Source: Skermania sp. ID1734 (GTDB lineage Bacteria > Actinomycetota > Actinomycetes > Mycobacteriales > Mycobacteriaceae). Taken from it: a DNA stretch of 64,000 nucleotides. Numbering within the stretch: position 1 is the stretch's first letter; each line of letters opens with the position of its first letter. This document shows positions 22,185-29,612 of this stretch, piece after piece. Below the pieces are notes generated by a model that saw nothing but the letters and a program-made list of their open reading frames with translations, searched no databases and was not told where the DNA came from. The position numbers were made by a program, and so were the translations under genes. The stretch is taken from the NCBI RefSeq assembly GCF_007489285.1, contig NZ_VLIY01000008.1, forward strand, positions 1-64,000, written 5' to 3'.

Positions 22185-23336
22185 GTGTCCGGTTCTCCGG
22201 AATCCCGCAACCTGCTGGATTTCAAGGGCTCGCCGAGGCACACCCTCGGCGTCGAATGGGAAATTGCGCTCGTCGACCGCGACTCCCGGGATCTGTCCAA
22301 CAGCGCGGCGGAGGTGCTCGAGGCTGTCGGTGAACTGCGCGCTCACGACGGCACACCGCAAGTCACCAAAGAGCTGCTCCGCAACACCGTCGAGCTGGTC
22401 AGCGGCGTGCACGACACCGTCGCCGAGGCCATCGACGACGTGACCGGAACCCTGCGAACCGTGCGCCGCGCCACCGACCCGCTCGGCATCGACCTGCTGT
22501 GCGCCGGGACGCATCCGTTCGCCGAATGGTCTCGACAGCAGCTGACTCGGTCGCCGCACTACGAGGAATTGATCGAGCGCACCCAGTGGTGGGGCCGGCA
22601 GATGCTCATCTGGGGCGTGCATGTGCACGTCGGGTTGTCGCACCAGGACAAGGTCTTTCCGATCCTGAACTCGCTGCTGATCCAGTATCCGCACCTGCTC
22701 GCGCTGTCCGCGTCCTCGCCGATGTGGGCGGGCGTGGACACCGGCTATGCCAGCAACCGGGCGCTGATGTTCCAGCAGTTGCCGACGGCCGGGTTGCCAT
22801 TCCAGTTCGAGAACTGGGCGCAGTTCGAGGCGTTCGTGCACGACCAGATGAAGACGGGCGTGATCGAGCAACTGGGCGGGATGCACTGGGATATCCGGCC
22901 GGCGCCCAAGTGGGGCACCATCGAGGTGCGGGTCTGCGACGGTATCTCCACCCGGACCGAACTGCGAGCGCTGGTCGCGCTGATTCACTGCCTGGTGGTC
23001 GACCTGGATCGCCGCCTGGAGGCCGGTGAAGAGTTGCCGACCCTGCCGCCCTGGCACGTGCAGGAAAACAAGTGGCGCGCGGCGCGGTACGGCCTCGACG
23101 CGATTGTCATCGTCGATGACGACAGCAATGAGCGGTTGGTCACCGAGGATCTCGACCTGCTGCTCGATCGTCTCGCGCCGACCGCAGCCCGTCTCGGTTG
23201 TGCAGACGAGTTGGCCATGGTCGCCGACATACCTCGTCGCGGTGCCTCCTACCAGCGGCAACGGCAGGTGGCGGACTCGTCGGGCGGGGATTTGGTGGCG
23301 GTGGTGGACGCGCTGGTGGCCGAACTCGATACCTAA
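22185..23336 (+). CDS. Glutamate-cysteine ligase-like protein (GCS2/YbdK family)
   Basis: Carboxylate-amine ligase of 383 aa of the GCS2 family. Visible blocks are TLGVEWEIALVD at the N-terminus (metal-binding Glu residues), VHVHVGLSHQDKVFPILN, MHWDIRPAPKWGTIEVRVCDG and a C-terminal ENKWRAARYGLDA. Family members make gamma-glutamyl-amino-acid bonds in vitro, but the physiological product in mycothiol-using actinobacteria is unsettled. GTG 22185 lies 25 nt after sodC. The sodC-GCS2 order matches Rv0432-Rv0433 as I recall it. Confidence 0.88.
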   Translation: MSGSPESRNLLDFKGSPRHTLGVEWEIALVDRDSRDLSNSAAEVLEAVGELRAHDGTPQVTKELLRNTVELVSGVHDTVAEAIDDVTGTLRTVRRATDPLGIDLLCAGTHPFAEWSRQQLTRSPHYEELIERTQWWGRQMLIWGVHVHVGLSHQDKVFPILNSLLIQYPHLLALSASSPMWAGVDTGYASNRALMFQQLPTAGLPFQFENWAQFEAFVHDQMKTGVIEQLGGMHWDIRPAPKWGTIEVRVCDGISTRTELRALVALIHCLVVDLDRRLEAGEELPTLPPWHVQENKWRAARYGLDAIVIVDDDSNERLVTEDLDLLLDRLAPTAARLGCADELAMVADIPRRGASYQRQRQVADSSGGDLVAVVDALVAELDT

Positions 23337-23376
23337 TCAAGTTCATACGGTGTCGAATTCGCGTTCACTGGCCGTT

Positions 23377-23382
23377 TACCAT
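23377..23382 (+). promoter_or_regulatory. -10 element of the PAP2_3 gene, leaderless geometry
   Basis: TACCAT fits TANNNT and ends exactly 6 nt before GTG 23389, with no ribosome binding site. Confidence 0.5.
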
Positions 23383-23388
23383 TGACCG

Positions 23389-24723
23389 GTGCTGATCGAC
23401 GATCCGGGGCGCCTGCGAGCCCGCCCGCCGTCGAGGTACACGTTCGTCTCAGCTGCCCTCGCCGGGTCCACGGTGATGTTGGTCGTTTTCCAGTTCTTGG
23501 CACTGCGCGACCACCTGCAGGGTCCGGTGCTGGCGCTGCTCAGCGACTATGTGGCGACGCCCAAATCTGCCTCGGTGCCGTGGGCCGGGCTGGCGCTGGC
23601 GTTGGTGGGACTGAGTGTTCGGCAGCGGATCATTGCGGTGTCCGCAGCGGTCGCATTGGATGTCGGCTTCGCCGCCGAGCGCGCGCTGCGGGGTGGGCTG
23701 CTGACGGTCGGCAATGGACCGCTGATCGTGCTGACCGCAATAGCCGTTGTCGCCGGCCTGCGATGGTCGGGCCCGCAACGAGTGACGGCGTTGCGCGCCG
23801 CCGGCTTGGGCGCACTGCTGGTCATCGCCACCAAGCTCGGCGACACCTGGCTGCAGCTCACTGCGATCGCGCGGCCGACGGTGCTCGACGGCTACGTCGT
23901 TCTTGCGGACCGCGCACTCGGCGACCCGTCGTGGGTCATGGGCCGGGTGGTCGATGCCATGGGTTCGGTCGGCTACGGCGTGCTGCACTGGGTGTACATC
24001 GAACTCCCGGTGGCGGCGATGGTGGTCGCGGTGTATCAGCTCCGCCGGGTTGGCACCGGCGGTGAGTGGCCCAGGCATTACCTGGTGCGCACCTTTCTGG
24101 TCTTGGGCCTGCTGGGACCGATCGTGTACATGATTTTTCCGGTGGTCGGTCCGCTGTTCGCGTTCGGTTCGGGCGGGCACGGATTCGCCGCCGGCGATTA
24201 CTGGCCGACCGTCGTGCCGCCGGACAGTTCGATCGTGGGCGCGATGCGGTTCGATGCGTTCACGCCACGCAATTGCATGCCGTCGATGCACACGGCGTGG
24301 GCGTTGTCGGTGTTCCTGCATACGCGCCGCGACATCGACGGGATCGATCCGGCGCCGCGCTGGCTGCGCTGGGGCGGCACGCTGTGGTTGGTCTGCACGG
24401 TCGCCGCGACGTTGGGCTTCGGCTACCACTACGGGGTCGACCTGGTTGCCGGCGCGGTCTTGTGCCTTACCGTCGAGGCCGCGCTGCGCGACCCGGTTCG
24501 CGGCTGGGGCTGGGTCCGGATCCGGTTGGTCAGCGGCGGGCTGGCGCTGCTGACGGGATTGCTGTTGGCGTACCGGTTCCTGGCCGTCGAGATGGCGCAT
24601 AACCCGGTGTTGGCGGGAACGCTGATCGTGGGCGCACTGGCCGTTTTGGCAATAGGGTTCTACGCGACGTTCTTCCGCGCGAGCTCGCCGCGGGAACTGA
24701 GCACCGTGCAAGGAGGATCATGA
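23389..24723 (+). CDS. PAP2_3-type membrane phosphatase/phosphotransferase
   Basis: Integral membrane protein of 444 aa with about ten hydrophobic segments. The second half holds the PAP2 active-site motifs, RNCMPSMHTAW and GFGYHYGVDLVAG (catalytic His residues), of the Aur1/Ipt1-like PAP2_3 group. Members transfer or release lipid-linked phosphates, including inositol phosphate; the substrate here is unknown. It shares a 4-nt ATGA overlap with the flavin dehydrogenase downstream, so the pair is one operon. GTG 23389 is a leaderless-type start. Confidence 0.85.
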   Translation: MLIDDPGRLRARPPSRYTFVSAALAGSTVMLVVFQFLALRDHLQGPVLALLSDYVATPKSASVPWAGLALALVGLSVRQRIIAVSAAVALDVGFAAERALRGGLLTVGNGPLIVLTAIAVVAGLRWSGPQRVTALRAAGLGALLVIATKLGDTWLQLTAIARPTVLDGYVVLADRALGDPSWVMGRVVDAMGSVGYGVLHWVYIELPVAAMVVAVYQLRRVGTGGEWPRHYLVRTFLVLGLLGPIVYMIFPVVGPLFAFGSGGHGFAAGDYWPTVVPPDSSIVGAMRFDAFTPRNCMPSMHTAWALSVFLHTRRDIDGIDPAPRWLRWGGTLWLVCTVAATLGFGYHYGVDLVAGAVLCLTVEAALRDPVRGWGWVRIRLVSGGLALLTGLLLAYRFLAVEMAHNPVLAGTLIVGALAVLAIGFYATFFRASSPRELSTVQGGS

Positions 24724-26381
24724 ACGACAGCGTGGACGTGATTGTCGTCGGTGCGGGGCTCGCCGGCCTGGTGGCCACCCACGAGTTGGTGAAGGCCGGC
24801 AAGCGGGTGCTCGTCATCGATCAGGAGAACCGCAACAACCTTGGCGGACAAGCATTCTGGTCGCTGGGCGGACTCTTCCTGGTGGATTCCCCGGAACAGC
24901 GCCGGCTCGGAATCAAGGACTCCTACGAGCTGGCGCTGCAGGACTGGTTCGGCTCGGCGGGCTTCGACCGGGAGCGCGAGGATTACTGGCCGCGCAAGTG
25001 GGCACAGGCCTACGTCGAATTCGCCTCCACAATCAAGCGGCAGTACGTGCACGACCTCGGGTTGCGCATCACCCCGGTGCTCGGCTGGGCCGAACGCGGC
25101 GGCGGTAACGCCGACGGTCACGGCAACTCGGTGCCGCGGTTTCACCTCACCTGGGGCACCGGCCCGGAGGTGGTCCGGGTCTTTCTCGAGCCAGTGCTGG
25201 CCGGCGAGCGGGATGGCTTGGTGTCGTTCGCGTTTCGGCGGCGCGTCGACGAGTTGATCGTCGAGAACGGTGCAGTGGTCGGGGTGCGGGGATCGGTCCT
25301 CGAGGACACCGACCTCGAACGCGGCAAGGCGTCGTCACGGACGGTGGTGGGAGACTTCGAGTTCCGCGCCCAAGCCGTCATCGTGACCTCCGGCGGCATC
25401 GGCCACAACCACGAAATGATCCGCCGTAACTGGCCGACCGAACGACTCGGGCCGTGCCCGAAGACGCTCATCTCGGGCGTGCCGGCATACGTCGACGGCC
25501 GGATGCTGCAGATCAGCACGGACGCGGGTGCCAACTTGGTGAACCGAGATCGCATGTGGCACTACACCGAAGGCATCATCAACTGGAATCCGATCTGGCC
25601 GGACCACGCGATCCGGATCATTCCGGGGCCGTCATCGATGTGGTTCGACGCCAATGGAAAACGGTTGCCGTCGCCGAACTTCCCCGGCTTCGACACCAAC
25701 TCCACCATGAAGGCGATCCTCGCCACCGGCTACGACTACTCGTGGTTCCTGCTGAATCAGACCATCATTGAGAAGGAGTTCGCGCTGTCGGGCTCCGAGC
25801 AAAATCCAGACCTCACCGGCAAGGATCTGAAGTTCGCCGCGAAGAGCCGACTGGCCAAGGGGGCGCCCGGGCCGGTCGAGGCGTTCAAGCAGCACGGCGT
25901 CGACTTCGTCGTCGCGGACACGCTCGCCGAACTGGTCGAGGGCATGAACAAGATCGGCCGCGGCGGATACGTGGACCTAGCCGATTTCGAGCGGCAGATC
26001 GTCGCGCGCGACCGCGAGCTGGCCAACCCGTTCAGCAAGGATCTGCAGCTCATGGCAATCCACAATGCGCGCAAGTTCCTGGGCGACAAGCTGGTTCGGA
26101 CCGCCAAACCGCACCGACTGCTCGACCCCACGCATGGGCCGTTGATCGCCGTGCGCCTGAACATTCTGACCCGCAAGACATTGGGTGGGCTGGAAACCAA
26201 CCTCGATTCGCAGGTAATGACGCCGGCCGGCGAGCCGTTCGCAGGGTTGTACGCGGCTGGCGAGGTCGCCGGTTTCGGAGGTGGCGGCGTGCACGGTTAC
26301 AACGCGCTCGAGGGCACATTCCTTGGCGGGTGCATCTTCTCCGGTCGGGCCGCGGGGCGCGCGCTGGCGAGGGATCTATAG
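24720..26381 (+). CDS. FAD-binding dehydrogenase (KstD/fumarate-reductase flavoprotein family)
   Basis: Flavoprotein of 553 aa. The N-terminal dinucleotide motif is VIVVGAGLAGLVATHEL and the C-terminal FAD block is GLYAAGEVAGFGGGGVHGYN, followed by LGGCIFSGRAAG. Length and motifs fit the group of putative FAD-binding dehydrogenases near 3-ketosteroid dehydrogenases and fumarate-reductase flavoproteins. Without the steroid-binding Tyr/Ser pattern being identifiable I do not assign a steroid substrate. It overlaps the PAP2_3 gene by 4 nt and is convergent with the lipase. Confidence 0.88.
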   Translation: MNDSVDVIVVGAGLAGLVATHELVKAGKRVLVIDQENRNNLGGQAFWSLGGLFLVDSPEQRRLGIKDSYELALQDWFGSAGFDREREDYWPRKWAQAYVEFASTIKRQYVHDLGLRITPVLGWAERGGGNADGHGNSVPRFHLTWGTGPEVVRVFLEPVLAGERDGLVSFAFRRRVDELIVENGAVVGVRGSVLEDTDLERGKASSRTVVGDFEFRAQAVIVTSGGIGHNHEMIRRNWPTERLGPCPKTLISGVPAYVDGRMLQISTDAGANLVNRDRMWHYTEGIINWNPIWPDHAIRIIPGPSSMWFDANGKRLPSPNFPGFDTNSTMKAILATGYDYSWFLLNQTIIEKEFALSGSEQNPDLTGKDLKFAAKSRLAKGAPGPVEAFKQHGVDFVVADTLAELVEGMNKIGRGGYVDLADFERQIVARDRELANPFSKDLQLMAIHNARKFLGDKLVRTAKPHRLLDPTHGPLIAVRLNILTRKTLGGLETNLDSQVMTPAGEPFAGLYAAGEVAGFGGGGVHGYNALEGTFLGGCIFSGRAAGRALARDL

Positions 26382-26390
26382 CCGGACCCG

Positions 26391-26468
26391 GTGCACCAGA
26401 TGTCCACTATTGGGGCCCCTGGCGCCGGATTCGACTGCGTAGGTGCCAGGAATGGACACTCAGTGCAC
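26391..26468. terminator. Interrupted inverted repeat between convergent genes
   Basis: Three nested matching blocks: GTGCAC (26391, 26463), TGTCCA with TGGACA (26401, 26453) and CCTGGCGCC with GGTGCCAGG (26418, 26442). Together they can form one long interrupted stem in the gap between the dehydrogenase and lipase stops. A bidirectional terminator is the simplest reading, although there is no U-tract. Confidence 0.5.
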
Positions 26469-26473
26469 GGGGC

Positions 26474-27625
26474 TCAGCTGAACAGCGCTCGCACGAACGG
26501 CACGCTGTCCCTGCGTGATTGGATCAGCGTGCCGGAGTGATCGGCCAGGTACGTCTTGAACGTGACCGGCTGGCGATTGGCCATCAATCGCGCGACATAG
26601 GCCGCTGTGACCGGGTACGGCACGTCGGTGTCGAGCAGGCCGTGGCCCATGAAGAAGGGCTTGTCGTAACCGGATTCGGGCATGGCCATGTAGTCGTCGA
26701 TGATCGCGGTCCAGTTCGGGAGGGACCGCACCGGCGCGGTCACGAAGTCGCCGACGTTCACACCGCGCACATCGTTCTCGAAATCGAAGATGCACCGCGT
26801 CTGTGCCAGCGCCAGATACTTGCGGCCGGTGTCGGTGAGGATCGAGTCGATGCCCAGTTCCGGGTGGACGTAACGCAAGCTGGAGAGAATGTAGGAAAGG
26901 TAGGCCGTCATCCCGGCGGGCAGCGCGACCGGCGGCAACTTCGGCGCGAGCGTCGAAACCAGGTTCTCGATGTAGGCCGGCGTGCCTGTGCCGACCGCGC
27001 CGCGGTAATCGAGGTCGGCGCCGCCGAACTCGGTGGCATAGCGCGCCGTGTAGATCGCGGCACCGCCGCCCTGCGACTGTCCGATGGTCACCCACTTTCG
27101 GGAAAGCTGTTGGGCCGCGGGCAGATTCTGCTGCGCATACGCCCGGCCGGCCTTGACCATGTCCACCACGTTGTGCGCTTCGGACCTACCGTTCAGGTAG
27201 GCGGGCAGCCCGGGTGTGCCGAGCCCGGCGTAGTCGGAGGCGACGATCGCGTAGCCCTGGGTGATCCAGGTGTTCAAGTACTCGAAATCACGGTCGCGGT
27301 CGGCTGGGCCCGCGACTGACGGTGCACAGCTGTCGCCGAGTCCAGAGGTGCCGTGTGCCCACGAGATAACCGGCCAGCCACCCGGTGGTGCGGTGCCGTT
27401 GGGCAGGAAGAGTTCTCCGGTGCTCAGCGCCTGTTGTCCGAAGGCGTCGGTGGTCACGGAGGTGAGGCGGTAGGCGGCCGCGGTGCCGGGAATCCAGAGT
27501 GCCCGGTTCAACGGGGCCGAGGCGGTCACGGTACCCACCGGCGAGATGGGCGCGGCGTCCGCCGGTATCGCAGGCACAGCCATGACCGAGGCGACGAGGG
27601 CGGCGGCACACAGGAGCTTTCTCAT
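26474..27625 (-). CDS. Secreted LIP-family lipase
   Basis: Exported alpha/beta hydrolase of 383 aa with a signal peptide (MRKLLCAAALVASVMAV..., cleavage near ADAA). The LIP-family nucleophile motif is TIGQSQGGGAA; the oxyanion region is ISWAHGTSGLGDSCAPS, another conserved block is YAIVASDYAGLGTPG, and the C-terminal His is in LADHSGTL. It probably hydrolyses acylglycerols or other lipid esters outside the cell. ATG overlaps the sulfatase stop by 4 nt, so it is the second gene of a two-gene operon. Confidence 0.9.
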   Translation of the reverse strand: MRKLLCAAALVASVMAVPAIPADAAPISPVGTVTASAPLNRALWIPGTAAAYRLTSVTTDAFGQQALSTGELFLPNGTAPPGGWPVISWAHGTSGLGDSCAPSVAGPADRDRDFEYLNTWITQGYAIVASDYAGLGTPGLPAYLNGRSEAHNVVDMVKAGRAYAQQNLPAAQQLSRKWVTIGQSQGGGAAIYTARYATEFGGADLDYRGAVGTGTPAYIENLVSTLAPKLPPVALPAGMTAYLSYILSSLRYVHPELGIDSILTDTGRKYLALAQTRCIFDFENDVRGVNVGDFVTAPVRSLPNWTAIIDDYMAMPESGYDKPFFMGHGLLDTDVPYPVTAAYVARLMANRQPVTFKTYLADHSGTLIQSRRDSVPFVRALFS

Positions 27626-29499
27626 GGTGTGACTATCGCGAAGTCAGGGTCCGGCGCATCGAGGTAGCCGACCAACTCCCCGAGTTTCATCGCGTCACCG
27701 GTGACAGTCACCGTGCCATTCGAGATGGCCTCGAGCAGGTTCGCGCCGCCGAGCAACACGCCCAACAGGACGGTGCGCGGCATCGTGAATGATGCGTCGG
27801 GCGGATCGAAAATTCCGTCGCCACAATCGAAATGCACCAGCAGGCCGTTGCGTAGCTCGGTGCGGCGCACAGTGCCCTCGTCGCTGATGTGCCAATCGAT
27901 GACCACGGGGGCATCCCAGGCTCGTGGTCCGTCGATGCGCAAGGCCATCGCGTCGAAAAGCTGCTCGATGGTCAGCTCCGAAAGGATGTCGGTTCCACCC
28001 GTCCCGGCGGGTGTGCCGATGGAACCATTGCGCAGCTCGTACGCGCCCGTGAGGTAGAAGTTGCGCCAGGTGGCGTTCTCGGCGCCGAAGCCGAGCTGCT
28101 CGAAAGTATCGGCCTGCAGCGCAACCGCTTCGGCGTAGACCGCGGAGTCGGCGGGCTCAGCGAAGATGACGTAGTTGAGAACCTGCGCGGCCCAGCGTAG
28201 ATCGCCCGCCGCGAGGGTCTCGCGGGCACGACGCACCACTTCTGCTGCGCCACCCATGAATTCGATGTGCCGACGAGCCGACTCCACCGGCGGGTACTCC
28301 CACAGGTGCGCCGGATTGCCGTCGAACCAGCCCATGTAGCGCTGGTAGATCGCCTTGACGTTGTGGCTGACCGAACCGTAATAGCCGCGAGTGTGCCAGG
28401 CCTGTGCCAATGCCGGTGGCAACTCGAAGGTTTCGGCTATCTCGCTGCCGGTCCAGCCCTGATTCATCCGGCGCAGCGTCTGATCGTGCAAGTACCCGTA
28501 AAGGTCTCGCTGCTGACGCAGGAATTCGGTGAGTTCAGCGGTTCCCCACGTCGGCCAGTGGTGTGACGCGAAGAGCACGTCGCAACGATGGGCGTAGAGG
28601 TTGATCGACTCGGTCAGATAGCTCGACCACACGTGCGGGTCGCGGACCAGCGCGCCGCGCAGCGTAAGCAGATTGTGCAGGGTGTGAGTCGCGTTCTCGG
28701 CCATGCACAGGGCGCGGTGCTGCGGGAAGTAGAAGTTCATTTCCGCCGGCGCCTCGGTGCCCGGTGTCAGTTGAAACTCGATCTCGACGCCGTCGACGGT
28801 CTCGATGTGTCCGGTTTCGGAAATGGTCACGGTCGGCCGGATCACCGTGACGGTGCCCAGCGACGTGGTCTGCCCCAGTCCCGATCCCACCCCACCGCGC
28901 GGGCCGCGCGGAAGTGCGGCGCCGTACATGTAACCGGCGCGCCGCGCCATGGCCGTGCCCGCGTAGATGTTCTCCGAAACGGCGTGCGCGATGAACCCGG
29001 CAGGCGCCAGTACCGGGCACTGACCAGCGGCGACGGCCTCAGGTGTAATAACTCCCTTGACCCCGCCGAAATGATCAACATGCGAATGGGTGTAGATCAC
29101 GCCCGTCACCGGGCGCTCGCCGCGATGCCGGCGGTAGAGCGCCAGCGCGGCGGCCGCCGTCTCGGCCGAGACCAGCGGGTCGATGACGATGACTCCCGAT
29201 TCGCCTTCTATCAGCGTCATGTTCGAAAGATCGAGCCCACGAACCTGGTAAATGCCTTCGCAGACCTCGAACAATCCTTGCTTGGCCGCAAGTCGCGACT
29301 GCCGCCATAGGCTCGGGTGGACGGTCGGGGGGCAGTCCGCGGCAAGGAATCCGTAAGAGTCGTTGTCCCAGACGACGCTACCGTCGTCGGCGGTGACGAT
29401 TCCCGGCTCCAGGGCCGCAATGAAACCGCGCTGCGCAGCGGTCTCGTCCCCGGTCTTCTCGGTACTGACTGGATCGCTCGCGATGTCGCTCGATTCCAC
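27622..29499 (-). CDS. Metallo-beta-lactamase-fold alkyl/aryl sulfatase (SdsA1-like)
   Basis: Hydrolase of 625 aa of the SdsA1/BDS1 type. The zinc motif HxHxDH is present as THSHVDHFGG. The alkylsulfatase blocks EAPAEMNFYFPQHRALCMAENATHT and NGSIGTPAGTG are visible. A dimerisation domain and a C-terminal SCP2-like domain (from about residue 500) complete the family architecture. It should release sulfate from alkyl sulfates such as SDS-like surfactants. No signal peptide is seen. It is first in the operon with the lipase and divergent from the LuxR-type regulator. Start GTG 29499 is leaderless-type. Confidence 0.92.
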   Translation of the reverse strand: MESSDIASDPVSTEKTGDETAAQRGFIAALEPGIVTADDGSVVWDNDSYGFLAADCPPTVHPSLWRQSRLAAKQGLFEVCEGIYQVRGLDLSNMTLIEGESGVIVIDPLVSAETAAAALALYRRHRGERPVTGVIYTHSHVDHFGGVKGVITPEAVAAGQCPVLAPAGFIAHAVSENIYAGTAMARRAGYMYGAALPRGPRGGVGSGLGQTTSLGTVTVIRPTVTISETGHIETVDGVEIEFQLTPGTEAPAEMNFYFPQHRALCMAENATHTLHNLLTLRGALVRDPHVWSSYLTESINLYAHRCDVLFASHHWPTWGTAELTEFLRQQRDLYGYLHDQTLRRMNQGWTGSEIAETFELPPALAQAWHTRGYYGSVSHNVKAIYQRYMGWFDGNPAHLWEYPPVESARRHIEFMGGAAEVVRRARETLAAGDLRWAAQVLNYVIFAEPADSAVYAEAVALQADTFEQLGFGAENATWRNFYLTGAYELRNGSIGTPAGTGGTDILSELTIEQLFDAMALRIDGPRAWDAPVVIDWHISDEGTVRRTELRNGLLVHFDCGDGIFDPPDASFTMPRTVLLGVLLGGANLLEAISNGTVTVTGDAMKLGELVGYLDAPDPDFAIVTP

Positions 29500-29505
29500 G
29501 GCACA

Positions 29506-29511
29506 ACCGTA
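29506..29511 (-). promoter_or_regulatory. -10 element of the sulfatase operon, leaderless geometry
   Basis: TACGGT fits TANNNT and ends exactly 6 nt before GTG 29499, with no ribosome binding site. Confidence 0.5.
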
Positions 29512-29612
29512 ACCCTCGGGCGAGCAAACAATCGGCGATTTGCAGGCATTTCGATATTAAAAGTGGATAGACTTCCTCCAAAATAGGGTGGGGTGGAATT
29601 TTGGAGATGACA

